A DNA stretch of 64,000 nucleotides from Tubulanus polymorphus (lineage: Eukaryota > Nemertea > Palaeonemertea > Tubulaniformes > Tubulanidae): positions 4,092,001 through 4,156,000 of the forward strand of contig NC_134026.1 in the NCBI RefSeq assembly GCF_964204645.1. The letters run 5' to 3'. Made by a program: the position numbers and the translations under genes. The notes beneath the pieces were generated by a model. It saw only the letters and a program-made list of their open reading frames with translations. It was not told the origin of the DNA and ran no database searches. Positions 1 through 12,829 of the stretch are shown in pieces (the stretch's first letter is position 1; each line of letters starts with the position of its first letter).

Positions 1-3000
1 CGTACAAACAATGGCGCTAAGGTGCGTCGAGCTTTCCCGAGATTCAAAGGCTCGTCATATCTTCGACGATTTTGAATAAACGTATCGTTTATCTGCGTCC
101 CGATATGAGAAATCCGTGCACATAAATGGGGCTTAATTTCAACGGTATATTCTCTCGGTGTTGCTTAAAAGGAAATTCGAGAGCTTTCCTACGGGTTATC
201 TTTAGTGCCGATGCTATTAAATTACGTCGTTTATTTACTCGGGTGATTAGGAACTGCGAAAATATATCAGGCGACGTCAAGCTAACTCACCTAAACACTT
301 AACATTCGATGACTCAACAAATTATGCGTCCCTCAGTAAAAGAGCCACTGGAAAAATGTCGGAGCATGCCGCGGTAAATGGTAGCTATGAAGTGACAAAC
401 AAATAGACATTTATTACTTACCAAATATTATTAACCGATTTTCTTGATACTAAAGTTACGAAGGGCGATGGTTCGTATTATTCAAGTGTTCTTCGTTGTG
501 ACTGGTCGATAGGATGAAATAACTCGATCGTATTTCAGCCAATAACTAATCGTTTTGCTTATACAACAACGCTTCTTCCTGTCCAAAATGGTTATTCCGT
601 GATCGTGAATTCGACGTTAGTAAATTGAATTTTGCACCGCCCGGAAACTAATCAAGATACTAATTTGCAATTCATAGGATGTCGAAGCCGTTTTACGCAA
701 TATTTTTAATAGATTCTTTTTTATAAACAAACTTTACGCCCAAATGCATGAATGGATGTCATTTTGACATGAGAAATTTATCAATGAATAAGAATAAGCT
801 GGAGTTCGCTTGCCAGTGGCGATATTTACATATTCCGTCGGATCATATTCCTCCTGAATAATCGGGAATAATTCGAAATTCAGGGGAACGAACTGTCGAG
901 TTGGTCGCTTGTTAAATCCGTGAATTTTTTCGCGATTAAATTGGCCAGGTCGTAATTGTGGTTCTCCTAATTTGCGATATCGATAATCGATGCTATGAAC
1001 AAATAAGTATATTATCAACGTAAAACAAGTCATTAATGATGTATAACTGTGAAGGGAAATATTGATTATGTATAACGTATTTAATGGTCGAATAGCAGAA
1101 ATTACTTCCTATTTCGAAAACATATATGTTTCTTTCTCAGACATACACTACTCTCAGCTTTTTCATTCGACGTCAATACAAGATTCTTTTTCTGGTTGTA
1201 TATATTTCAGATATAATTGAGGAAATTCATCCTATTGAACAGTCGTTGGTAAGTAGATCTCAGATTTTCTGTAACCCGCGTCTTAATGCGCTTTAGATGT
1301 CCCAGTGACCGTATTAAGATATTCGCAACTGTCACTATTGAGCGACTAGAGTGGAGAACTTTGCAGCGTTGAAAATGCCTTATAGTTCAATTTATACCCA
1401 CAGTCATCAATTATTGAGAAGAATTTTTTAATATCTCGATGTCACGGATTAGAATATCGACGAGGAAGTCTTTCTGCGTTTTTCTGTCAAAGCATCGTTA
1501 GAAGTTTTCTGTCTTTCCCCGTGAAACATTGTTAATCTCAGGCCATTACGAATAAAGCCCCGGGTAAAGACATGGTGTTGTTTTATCTCCCGAAAGTCGT
1601 ACGTAATTCCCCCATGTGGCTCCGTCGTTTCCTTGGAAATCATAATTTCTTAGCTGTAATCGCCGGATAAATTTAATATAACAACCGACTCCGACGCTGG
1701 TTACTAGGTGATTAAGGCTTTGGTGCAGAGTCGTCAATTAAAATATGATGGATCCTTTAGAATTTCGCTTGCAGTCGTTTGGAATATATTATACAGCCTG
1801 CTCTCTCTTCAAATATTTCCTTGTACGGTTGGTGGAATATCAGCACTAACGCGTCCCTGGCTACTTTGGTAGTGTTAATGGGGATAAGAGTCTGCAGTGC
1901 AAATGCATTGATTTTATGAGTTCACCAGTCTCACTTCAATATTTGGTATTCGCCGAGAATGACAGCTATTCGATTACTGAGGGAATTCTCATCCTGCAGA
2001 CGAGATTTGACCCAGCTGCGTCACCATCAATAGACAGTCGACTAAATGTTAGAAGAATCGTTATCCCGCTTGTGATTAAAGCAGATGTATCCTTCTAATT
2101 GGCAAGACTTTCGGGAATTTGATTTTTAGAACTTTCTCTTCTGGAACGGAGACATTTTCTCACATTTCCAATTGCTTTTGGTCAATAGTGAAAAGTTATG
2201 TCGTCATACCATGGTCCAACCGTTAGTTTATATTGGCAACTGTGATGGTATTGAATGTGCTTAATGTTTTGTCTAAATGCTCTCCCTAAATGACACATTA
2301 GAATAATATATCTGTGAAATAGCAATCAAGATTAATCCGACACTTGAAGACTAAAGGGAATTAAAGGTTTATTGAGACCATAATGTTTCGGCAGCGTTTC
2401 CTAACAGCCATCATGGTGGAATAGTTATCTGCAAATGAAGAAAAACATGGAAAGAATTAACAATAAGCAAGCTGAATTGTTGCTATATTCTCAGATATAT
2501 CGTTCGATGATATTCCATGCACAAAATGTTCTATCATTTTGTGTAATACAGTTTACATGCGTCTGACTTTGTTGAGGTATACTTTGCGAAGATCTTACAC
2601 CGACTACTTAACGGGTAATAACCAGTTTAGAGCAGGGATGTTGAGCACGTATAGCCCTTAGTGGAGTACTAACTCCATACTTAGAATCGCGATTTTAAGG
2701 GGTTCGTACTACACTCTGCCTGGGGTTAAGTTTTGCTCCGGGAACTCTTTTATATGCACATTTTCCAGTAGCTAATTCTTGGTTGCGAATGATACTATCG
2801 AGTGCTTTCATATCGAACCGGCATTTCTAGCAGGTGCGAAAAAAGAACACACGCCAGTGTGTTTCAAAGGTATCAAACATTCTTTGCGGAAAGCGAATAT
2901 CGACGACCGCGTAGCGCGGAGAAAAATAAATATATGTTTTTCATGAAAACGGCGATAACAAATCATCAAAGGCCGAAGATCCGAGGATGGTTTGTTTTAT

Positions 3001-4550
3001 TTACACGTATTTGTAACAGCCAACCGGCCGCGTTCGGAGCGGCGAATTGAAAAAGTTATTTGCTATGCGACGAAAAGCCAAATAAATGCCATATTGGTGG
3101 TCAACGTTTCGTATTTATTTTGAATAAACGAATCTCGTCTGAATCCGATAATTCAATATATTAACGCACACGACACAAACAGCAGGACTTCCGCAGACTG
3201 TCGAGTTATTGGAAACATATCTGCTGTTTATATCATCGGTGATAATCACCGACACACCACCAGGCTCCGATATCAATTGGAAATGCGGCGATGATGTATC
3301 GGCATATCGTCGCGGTATAGCTGGTGTTTTTGTGTGCTACTCCTACGACACAGTTCAACCACCCGCCCTCGTATTGTAGGTGATATAAGACAGCGCTTAA
3401 GATAGATGCCTTTTGAGTCGTTAAAGATAAAACCCAGTTTAAAAATTAGAGAAGAAACTATTTAACAGGCTACTACTGCTCGCTAAGCATTTTATATTTT
3501 TGAATTCATTGAGTTATTTATTCATAGAATATTTATTGTAACAGAAGAGAGGAAAATGTTCAACTGGTTAGAAACAAAGTCAACATTGAAGTGATGCATT
3601 ATAAATTGTGTTCACAAGGCATTGTAATAAAGAATATATTTGTTGCGTATTGCAATACATCGTTTAATTTATTTCATAAAATTCTGGTTTGTAGGAGCGC
3701 GTTTTTTTTTTACACGTGCATCGATTAAAATTGTTCCAAAATTGCTGAGCGAGTAATTTCAGTAATGTTGTCGTAGCATTATCGCAGTATCAATTCGTTA
3801 ATGAACGCGTCGAATAGAAATTTCTGTTCGCATTCTTGACGGAACTTGGTACATAGACGTATATCCGCTAAACACATGTCGCTAGATATTGAGTGGGTTT
3901 CCGCGCTTAAGAGTCAGGTAAAAAAATATACGTCGCCACACGGCATTATAAATGATATAACGTATATAGCCCAGACAACGTGATTAACGGCGAATTAAAC
4001 ATATGTTTCATGCGGCGCGAAATATTGTATAGAAAAAATCTCATGTGTCCGTCAGTTTATAAACGTTACGTACGTACGTATATATATGCGTTAACACTAG
4101 TTTTAAAAAATCGAGCTGCGTGTATTCGCCTATACTTGTAAGTATACAGTATAATATATATGATATGATGTATCTGCGGAATCTAATCGACACTACGTAA
4201 TTGAAACTGCCTCGATTATCAAGTTAAATAATTTATGTAAACACGTTCGTTCCATCGACCACTGACCGATTGCCCTGTTAACGCACATGTGACGCCATAT
4301 CAACGAACAAGTTTTTGACTATTAAAACCTGTTTTATCACTGTAAAGGTTATAATTTTTTTAGGTTCAATAAACCTGATTCAAAGCTAAACGTTGAAAAG
4401 TACCTGGATACCCAGGTGGTATTCTCCCTTGATGTTCATTTATAGTAATAGTAATAGTAGTTAAATTTCTAAGGCGCGATTTTTACTGTGATACAATGTT
4501 CAACGGCGCTTTCCATCAGATAAGTATCATTACCCTCCAGCCTATAACTC
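1..4550. other. Gene-free stretch, no recognised coding sequence
   Basis: I see no conserved protein domain, RNA gene or complete transposon here. Open frames are short and lack convincing splice context. The only one worth naming is a minus-strand frame at 734-1033, listed separately. Short AT-rich and ACGT repeats occur, for example around 4068-4090. Confidence 0.5.
734..1033 (-). CDS. Possible terminal exon of an unknown protein
   Basis: A 99-codon open frame on the minus strand. A plausible splice acceptor (CGCAAATTAG then GAG) lies inside it near position 969. The stretch after the acceptor encodes about 75 residues with a mixed, protein-like composition (many Pro, Arg, Phe and Tyr) and no low-complexity run. 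I do not recognise a family, and no companion exon was found to the right. In an AT-rich genome a frame of this length can arise by chance, so this is a weak call. Conservation or transcript evidence would decide it. Confidence 0.15.
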   Translation of the reverse strand: MTCFTLIIYLFVHSIDYRYRKLGEPQLRPGQFNREKIHGFNKRPTRQFVPLNFELFPIIQEEYDPTEYVNIATGKRTPAYSYSLINFSCQNDIHSCIWA

Positions 4551-4551
4551 T

Positions 4552-4757
4552 AACCATTTATCAGTCATCTCTCCCTGGGGAAAGGTAACATTCGAGCAGT
4601 AACATCTAGGCGCATTGGAGTCATCTATTAGACCAGGTATACCCATTTATCCAGGCCAAAGAGAGGCAATGAGGATAAATCTTTTTGCGCGGGGACACTA
4701 CGGTAATGTACGGGCTTTCTACAGTCGAACGCTCTAACCACTCGCCCACACCCCTCG
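4552..4757 (-). mobile_element. Degenerate tRNA-derived SINE
   Basis: Read on the minus strand, the start resembles the 5' half of a tRNA: GAGTGGTTAGAGCG (A-box and D-arm-like) followed by CGACTGTAGA, an anticodon-arm-like segment. The B box is degenerate (GTCCCCGCGC). The body that follows includes GGATAAATGGGTATACCTGG, a type of segment I associate with tRNA-SINE bodies in marine invertebrates. It lacks a tRNA-like 3' half, so a functional tRNA gene is not supported. Ends are approximate. Confidence 0.4.
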
Positions 4758-4759
4758 CT

Positions 4760-7700
4760 TAAAAGTTATTAGTATTTAGTTGAAATAAACCTCTGATTAG
4801 AAGATATAGCAATTGGGAATTGTATCATCCTCCTAGCGACTCGGCCACGCCAAAGCGGTCGGGTGTCGTAGAAATTCGTATCAACAACAATGAGCCAGTA
4901 ATGAAAACAAATTTTCACATATTTCTGCTTGGATTCTAGCGTTGGGGTTGGCGAGTGATAATAGTCTCATATCCATCCGATATTGACACCGTGGAGGGAT
5001 ATACATTAAATATAATGTATATTTAGCGTCCTTCGCAAATAGTCAATTTCACCAGTATCGATCATCATTAGGAAAACAATTATTTGGAACCAAGCGTGAA
5101 AACCTCTTACGACATCGTTATTAAATTGAGGCACATCACCAGCTACGTCATCTGCGCCGCATCATTAGGCGGTTGTTTGTTTTTGTTGTTGGATTGTTAA
5201 TATATGTATCGACCACAGGGCATTTAAATTGGTCACCGGTGAAGCGTAATATGTTTATCAGAAATTGCTATCTAATGGGTAGTGGCTGATAGCGGACTCG
5301 AAGCCACCAGACCCGACGTCTGAAAGCCAGACTCGGTCGAAATTTTCCCCGGGTTTGGTTAACCAATTAATGAAATCACTTAATGGTTTTATTGATTTCA
5401 GTAAATTACACCATGCTCCAGAAATCAATGACAAAAGCTTCTGAAATTTGGAATGTCCCCGTTCTGGGCGGCTTTCGATAGACATTCGTGTTTCTCGGAA
5501 ACGAACATGATACCAATGATTCTGTGATAATTTCATTACCTTTGTTATCTGCGTTTGGTAACTTTATAACGCGTCGTATTGTGACTTCGCGTGCGCTAAT
5601 TGGGGGTCACGCACGGGTCGTAACGGGAGCCACACCACGTCTTTGACGTAACTTCTCTTCCGCTAACTTTTCTCGCATACGTCGCACGGAATATCGCTGA
5701 CCCATTTTCTTTTTCGCATTTGAAACCTTGCCCTCTGTAAACTCTAGGTATTAGCTAATCCCCGAGGCAAAAAGTTGCTAATGCGACAAACCAGATATAT
5801 CCATTACGCGCGAAATGGATTTTCCTCGTACTCAGATGTATATGTGTCCATTTTCATGTTCAAACGTTTGTTATTGTCAAGGACGATGAAATTTGCGACA
5901 TCTTAAGCTAAAATTTCACACGCCTTCGTAGTAATATCTCTCATCCAAAATACAGCTTTCGCTCTAATCAAGACACAGGAGTCAGCTTAGTCTAGAGTTC
6001 TTAATTTTCGCTGAATTGATTAAGTCCCCCGTCTATAATACGGTCTGATCTGGGAGATTTTGATATTTAGAGTCAACCGCATACAGACCTGGTATTCGAT
6101 TGGCAGTGACATCTCACTCGACACTCAAACGAAACGCGCTATCGAGAGACGCTTAGTCCGTTCGTTTCTCTGATGATAGGATTTAGTCAAAATCCCGAAA
6201 CTGTCGGATAATAAATCGGATATCATGTCAATTGTGGGATTTTATTTCGCATGCTTAGACGGTATTAGTATCCGACAGAAGTGACATTCAATTCTTACAC
6301 CGAAGCCTGATGGTTATATTGATTAGAGATCGATATGTATATACATATACGCGCAAATAACATTAGAGATATGAATATAAACAACAATAATAATATGATT
6401 TATGAAACGAGATCTGCGTGTCATATTACATTATTGACGAATGTAAATATGGAAAATAAATGCATTATGACATTGTCTTAGAATCCGGTCTAAATGGATT
6501 TACCGTATACGAAATGAATACACGAATTATTTGCACATACCTCCATGTTCATGTGTCATCCGACGATTCCGACGACGGCATCTTTTAAGCATTTGGAATT
6601 TTCCAATATTTAGAGAAATGATAAAGCAATACAAGTGAAATTTACACACTACATGAATTTTTAGATTTTGATGGATAGCAGTGTAAAACGAATGTAGATG
6701 ATTGGTAAAGGAATAGCAACTTTAGCCTCTGAATTGACTATACAGATGGTCTACGAAAGCTTTTTTGAAATGCGACTATTGTTTGTAGCACCTAATTGAA
6801 TTTCCGAACACTAGGGTTAACGGTATGCTGCACAGGACAGTAATTGGGTCAAATATTTTTGAAAAGATGCAACGAGAGGTAAACATCAAAGGTAGTAGTC
6901 GTCACCAACAACATGGCTATTTATGTAGCATCCAGAACTTGCTTCAAGTTTACACTAAACGAATTAAACAGCAGTGATACTGAAAAGGATGTTCTATATT
7001 GAACGCTAGAAAATAAGATACATCATGATATTTTCTTTTTTTAAGTAGGGATTGACCCTGTGATTTATCTAATAAGTATAGATTTCGTTTCATTTTGTTT
7101 TGATTTGGTGTCCCTTACAGCCCTGCTGCACCTACTGGGAGCGAAGCAGGGATTTGATTTTGAAATCGGAAATCGAAGTACAGGTATACACAGTCTAATT
7201 AGATTATATTTCGCGCTCACAACAAAAGCGTAAATACAACATATAATATAATAACATCTAAAAGAGAATATCCATCTCAAGTCACTATAACCTTTCTAAT
7301 TGGATAGAAATCGAACACATTTAATATCGAATTAAAATGAAGCGTTTGAATTATTAAAAAATGAATAATTATATTCACCAAAAAAATTAGCTCATAAAAC
7401 ATGACGTATCTAGATGGTAATTCAAAAAAAATCCTCATCTAATATTGAAGTTAATATTATTGTTGTAAATTTCAACGTGGCCACTCCATCAACGCGTATT
7501 GGCATTTCCATATGATGAAGCCTGCGTTTTATTTGTTAATTCATAGGAAGCAAAATATGTGAAATATGTAAACAGTGGTCTAGGATACTGTATATATTTC
7601 TATCACTATTCACATGCATGTAGATTTTTTTTATTGAACCTAGCGGCGGAAATGTGCTTAGTTGTGTTTGGCGATATCATGGCGATATCATGATTTTATA

Positions 7701-8030
7701 ACATGTTTATTGTCACTATGATTATTATCTTTAATGGCGTAAAAATGGCTTCATCTTTCTTGGAATGATTACTACCGTTCAGGAGAAAAGGCTTATCAGA
7801 TTATGATCTCGTAGCTATTATTAGATTCTTCTTCGAATGTTAAACTGATCAGTTAAAAAAGTTTATAAACACGGCCTAACGCGACGCATTGCCAGAAACG
7901 AATAAACTGACGTAGAATTTAATTGTGCGGAATATGTTCGCAGAGAGTTGGAGATTTCTGAACGATCTTGAACAAAACATCTGAACAACGAGGGTGTGTA
8001 GTAAATGTAAGTATGTCGGTTGCTATTGAT
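4760..8030. other. Gene-free stretch
   Basis: No conserved domain or RNA gene is visible. A minus-strand frame at 5258-5536 is open for 92 codons but resembles no family. Its end contains a GGCTTCGAGTCC box that looks like a remnant of a tRNA B box, so it may be an old SINE scrap. Confidence 0.4.
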
Positions 8031-8034
8031 TTAT

Positions 8035-8246
8035 CGTTGTCTCCTCGGCGCAGCAACCGGACGTGTTAACGCTACGAGCAGATTTGCAGCGCAGCGTTTG
8101 ACGGTACGGACGCGTTCTCACGGCGCTCCCCATACATCCGTTGCTTCGGTGTCTCGTTGAATAGTTCTAATAAACCGGACTAAATTGTCCCGCATAAAGG
8201 CAATGGAACTATTACGAAAGGAGCATTTACAAACATAAACCATCAG
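8035..8246 (+). promoter_or_regulatory. CpG-rich block ending in a consensus splice donor
   Basis: Against an AT-rich background this stretch has many CG dinucleotides (8045-8160). It ends with ACCATCAG followed by GTAATTTG at 8247, a good 5' splice-site match. It could be a promoter with a non-coding first exon for the receptor gene at 11.2 kb, whose coding exon starts behind a splice acceptor. That link is inference only. Confidence 0.2.
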
Positions 8247-8249
8247 GTA

Positions 8250-10740
8250 ATTTGATTGTTGTTAAAATAATAGGGTTTCTCCTAAGGAACATAGGTATAT
8301 TTTTTCAGTAGAACACTTATCAAACTGAATGATTCAAATAGATTTTCTATTTTACGTTCGAATGTTTTATCATTTGGAAATATTCGAAGTAAATAGAAAA
8401 ATATAGACTTGTGATAAATACAGAAGTAAATACCGTTTCACTGGCAATTTCTTTTTGAAATATATTATACGGCTGTAGTTGTATGGATAATCTAATGGCC
8501 TCGATTCGAGGGAAACTTTCTAGGCACGAATTTTCTGTCAACCCTTATCACTACAACAGTTGCAGTGATGTCGTCGATATATATAACGCTAGAATAAAAA
8601 GCTTATGACTATGCATAATGATTTTTTGATAGAGGCTATTTTGTTCACGTCGCACTCCTCTGCCGACATATGTTTCATTCGTATCAATTGCGGATACTAC
8701 GTCGAGTCTCTGGAAATCGTTAAGTGCTGTCGACGTCGATTTCTAAGTTTGTTAATTAATAGCGCAGATGTCCGCCATAAATTCCGAAGTTACAGTGCAT
8801 TAACCGTTACAGTCTATCGAAAAAGCCTAACTTGCTAAGTCGCTAACTTGCTATTTTTCTGCGTGGTTAATTGCGCTACCGATTTAGCTCTGGTGCCACC
8901 GGATGATGATTTCTTAATTCGAGCAATTTCGTCGTTTGCCCGCGGGTGTTAGTTCGGTTCGAATTTATAACGAACTTGCAAGCATCAACTGCTGTAAGAA
9001 TTAAGCAGCGTCACGCGTTTCGGCGGAAACCGCGAACGCTTTTAAAACTCGCTTTCATTCGAGCGTTGAAATCATTTCGCCTAAATTAATCCGCGCCCAT
9101 CATATCTTAACGCATCGACGAATTAGTTCGGAATTACATCGTTTTCGAAGATCTTAATTTTTTTTTTCAAATTTTGCCAGTCCATAGGAATGGATACGGA
9201 GGCATTTGAAAACATTCCTATAATAATAAATGTTTTTATTGAAAACAATTATCTATCTGAAATTATCAGGCATTTCAGTGCACTAAAACAAATGATTATA
9301 ATCGCACGTGCGTATCAGACCACACGCAATTATTACAGATTCGTCGAAAACTAGGTTTATTCAACGGAATTGGTGTCGTCCTCATTTCGTTTAACGGCCA
9401 ATGTCGTAGTAGTTTTGGTCTTCTATTTGCGCTAATTATGGAGTAACGACCAGTTTATCGTAGTTTTACGATATGCATTGCGCGAATGTAGGCTCGGTTT
9501 GAGTAATCAAAAAGTGTTTATAGCTCCATAATCTCCACAGCGCGTCCGATGTCAACGCGTGTGCAATAAACACTTCTCATATGAACAGTTAAATTGGAGT
9601 TATCCTCAGCTTCTGTCGGATTATCTCGTCAATTCACAAGCAACTGCCGGAATTCTGCTGGCCGAAGAAAGACCCGTCTACAGCAGCTATCTTTGTAAGT
9701 AACCATATTATACGCACTAAAATGCTTAGTTCAAAGTATCATTTTCCCCCCAAAGAGATTTTGCTTTCTCTCGGGTATATTTGTGTTTATTTTTACGGCC
9801 ACGGATGGATGAGCCGACGAAAGTTCGGCGTAAAATCTAAACAGACAGCACGTCGTATACAGGCTCGATAAAAAAAAAGGCACGCAGCAGCTGGTGAAAC
9901 TGAATTGTCGATGATGAGATATCGAGTAGCGACCGGTCAATGGATCTTATCGTCTGAAAAAACACCCGTTAACTAGGTAATGTCGATTGGATGCGTCGGA
10001 GAAATGTAATTTGCAACGTCCAGCTTTATTGAGCGGTCAGCGCTGGAATAACATGGCATATACGTCGAATGAAGATTACGCCGCTGTCTTATCAATTCGT
10101 TTCAGGAGCGTGACTTTCTTATAGGTCGTAATCGTGAACATTTTGACGGACAGGCGACTAGTGAGGTCGCATATTAGGTCTTATAGGAGCGTCGTTCGGA
10201 AGGTGTATATTTTGTTTTCTATGATATTCAAGATTTTGTAATCATTATTCGGTATACTCGAACATTCTATACTTCTGTGTTGGCCGTGATGATCTATTGT
10301 CTGTTGCTACGAATCGACGATCATCGCCATTACGCGACAATTAGTACTGACGGAGCAGTAACCGACGCAATTTATCATACATAATCCCGACGTAACGAGA
10401 ATCTGCTAATATTTCGTCGGACCTTTTAACTGTCGAGCTGGCACCGATGCTTACATATTTCAGTCCGAGCCGCCGCGCCTGTCAAATAGATCGGATCAGG
10501 CCGTGATGCCACCATGAAAGCGGCTAATGAAACAGCCAAATTGGCTCCTTAATCTCGCGCAAGCAGCCGCTCAATCAAAGGGGATGCACGGATGAATCGC
10601 GTACCCACTTTCATTTTCGTTCTTCGTGTGACATTTCTTGTCTTTCAGATTTAGACATCGTCTGCCAGCTGTAATATATCGACGGCGGACAATATGTTTG
10701 CAGTTTCCCAAAATACTTGTAGACTGAACGGCACATAGTG
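8250..10740. other. Gene-free stretch
   Basis: No conserved domain or RNA gene is visible. A second mildly CpG-rich patch lies around 8940-9080. Open frames are short and have no recognisable family. Confidence 0.4.
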
Positions 10741-10744
10741 TGAC

Positions 10745-10806
10745 GACTCCTGGTTTAACCACGGACGTATAAGCTAGAGTTCATACGTCCGTGGTTTCAG
10801 GGGAGT
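10745..10806. repeat. Hairpin, 14-bp perfect arms
   Basis: AACCACGGACGTAT (10757-10770) is mirrored by ATACGTCCGTGGTT (10783-10796) around a 12-nt loop. Pairing continues outward imperfectly (CTCCTGG-type against CAGGGGAG). It lies about 450 bp upstream of the first receptor's coding exon. It could be a decayed foldback element or a structured non-coding segment. Confidence 0.5.
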
Positions 10807-11200
10807 TGTACATCGTTTAGATCAGATCGTATATAATTCAACGCCTGTTGATTTCGAGCTCGGTTGACAATGGGCGCATTACTATTCTTTATTCGATTAA
10901 TTACGAGCCGTTAGGTCTCTCTAACTACATTAAACCGGTCAACATCTTGTACGCAGTGGGAGTTGGGGATAACCTCTAACCAACCCATCAGCTGTTGCGC
11001 TTGTTGATTCCTATTGATGAGTATTCTTAGCCCATTAGCAGCAGATGGCTTGGCCCTAGATTAGAAATACGACAACGATTAAAAATGTCACTTATACCAC
11101 ATTACCACATTAATCGCAAACTTTAATAGATATTGGCTTTTCAATTTGTATTTAGGGATCTAGATCAATTTAATCCAATGACTCATGTCCTTTCGAATTT

Positions 11201-11212
11201 TATCGTTTCAGA
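11201..11212 (+). promoter_or_regulatory. 3' splice acceptor ahead of receptor copy 1
   Basis: TATCGTTTCAG precedes the coding exon. Copy 2 has the near-identical ATTATCATTTCAG in the same relative place (ending at 18710). Both receptor genes therefore probably have at least one upstream exon holding the 5' UTR. Confidence 0.6.
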
Positions 11213-11264
11213 TCAAATCGAAGGAATCCTTGAACCCAGTGCGTACATGATAGACAGAAGTGAA

Positions 11265-12488
11265 ATGAATAACCCAACTGTGGCGGCTGCCATAGACAAT
11301 AGCACCGGACTTGTATCGTCAGAGAGTGGGAACTCCTCTGTTGCCAATGATTCTATCATGGAAAACTCGACTGGTGATATCACGGATGAACCATGGCTGC
11401 GTGGTATCGTTATACCGTTCTACGTAATAATATTCATACTTGGTATAACTGGTAATACGATCGTTGTGTTCGTCGTGGCACGGAACAAATCCATGCAAAC
11501 TATCACGAATATTTTCATTACAAACTTGGCTCTATCAGACATCATGATGTGTCTAATGGCAGTGCCTTTTACTCCCTTGGCGGCATTTATGGGTGACTGG
11601 ATATTCGGCGACACAATTTGTCACATCCTTCCGATGGCACTTGCTGTAAGTGTTTTCGTTTCTACGTTGACCTCGACTGCGATTGCCATTGATAGGTACT
11701 TCGTTATCGTTTACCCCTTTAAGCCGAGGATGAAAGTATGGATCTGTTTGCTATTGATCTTCTTTATTTGGATGATATCGACATCGATTTCTATGCCTTT
11801 GGCAATATATCAGAGAGTCGAATACAACGCCGCGAAGAACATTCAATTCTGCGGCGAAAAATGGCCGGATACGCAATCTCGGAAGTTCTTCACGTACACG
11901 ATCTTTATCCTTCAGTACGTGGCTCCGTGCACCGTCATCATATTTTGTTACCACGAAGTCTCCCGAGTTCTCAAAGAAAGGTCGCGCGCAAAAATCGGAA
12001 GCGGGAGTAAATCTCGGGAAAAAGAGATACTGGAAATCAAACGAAAAAGACGAACCAATAAAATGTTAATCGCTATGGTTGTCATTTTTATGGTATGTTG
12101 GATGCCTTTGAACGTAGTACATCTACTCTCAGAAAACATAACCAGCGTACAACACTGGTATTGGTTCACTTTGGTATTCTTCATAGCGCATATTATAGCT
12201 ATGAGCTCAACGATATATAATCCATTTTTATACGCCTGGATGAATGACAATTTCCGCAAGGAATTTAAGACAATTTTACCATGCCTGTTCGTGCTTCGTC
12301 CTCGCAGTAACATTAATGGGTCGACCCAATATTCAACCGTCGACACGGCGGTCACAAACGTCGAGCGATCGCCGATGAGAGAACGAAACGGCAGTAATAG
12401 CGGAAGTGGCAAGAGCGCGCACGCTCATTATGACCTTGACTCGGAGAAAGTTCACCTCAAAGTAACTGCCGACCACGAGGACGTGTAA
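11265..12488 (+). CDS. Rhodopsin-class neuropeptide receptor, NPY/NPF-receptor-like (copy 1)
   Basis: A seven-transmembrane G-protein-coupled receptor of 407 residues in one coding exon. Visible landmarks are the TM1 GN (63-64), the disulfide pair C119 (top of TM3) and C196 (ECL2, C-G-E-K-W-P), DRY at 143-145 in DRYFVIVYPF, CWMP at 278-281 in TM6, and NPFLY at 319-323 in TM7. A helix-8 cysteine near 340 could be palmitoylated. The extracellular N-terminus carries several N-x-S/T glycosylation sites. DRYFVIVYPFKPRM and ECL2 CxEKWP are typical of NPY/NPF and related RFamide-type receptors; the ligand cannot be read from sequence. I chose M at 11265 because a TATCGTTTCAG acceptor ends at 11211 and because this residue aligns with the first Met of copy 2 (MNNPTVA against MDKPTVA). 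The open frame continues upstream to 11133 without an ATG. An alternative ATG is at 11247. Confidence 0.93.
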   Translation: MNNPTVAAAIDNSTGLVSSESGNSSVANDSIMENSTGDITDEPWLRGIVIPFYVIIFILGITGNTIVVFVVARNKSMQTITNIFITNLALSDIMMCLMAVPFTPLAAFMGDWIFGDTICHILPMALAVSVFVSTLTSTAIAIDRYFVIVYPFKPRMKVWICLLLIFFIWMISTSISMPLAIYQRVEYNAAKNIQFCGEKWPDTQSRKFFTYTIFILQYVAPCTVIIFCYHEVSRVLKERSRAKIGSGSKSREKEILEIKRKRRTNKMLIAMVVIFMVCWMPLNVVHLLSENITSVQHWYWFTLVFFIAHIIAMSSTIYNPFLYAWMNDNFRKEFKTILPCLFVLRPRSNINGSTQYSTVDTAVTNVERSPMRERNGSNSGSGKSAHAHYDLDSEKVHLKVTADHEDV

Positions 12489-12718
12489 CTAGATTTCGAA
12501 ACGCGGCGTAAAATGGAACTGACACCGACGTCAGACAATGTACATCAATCGAATGTCTTGTCAGCACATTCTGTCCATTAAATTGAAGGATACGGATAAA
12601 TCATAATGAATGTACATTGAATTATCTTCCAATGAATTGCTGAACAGGCAAACCAAAAAAAAAAAACAAACAAAACTTAACATAGCAGACAAACCACGAA
12701 TGTACAGACGAATAATTT

Positions 12719-12728
12719 AATAAATAAA
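12719..12728 (+). terminator. Polyadenylation signals of receptor copy 1
   Basis: Two overlapping AATAAA hexamers lie about 230 bp after the receptor stop codon. A GT-rich segment (GTGTCTCTGTGATTTTTAGTG) follows them, as expected downstream of a cleavage site. Confidence 0.6.
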
Positions 12729-12829
12729 GTGTCTCTGTGATTTTTAGTGCTTTACTGTTGAATTTTGGTAGATTATCGTATGTTGTATGAACCTGTAAAG
12801 TGTTATAATATGAATAATATACGACCCGT

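Noticed and set aside
5258-5536. tRNA-Leu-like gene or coding frame
   Set aside because: Only a B-box-like GGCTTCGAGTCC is recognisable; no acceptor stem, A box or protein family.
11948-12412. 154-codon minus-strand frame within receptor copy 1 and a similar one in copy 2 (19408-19767)
   Set aside because: Antisense shadows of the conserved 7TM coding sequence.
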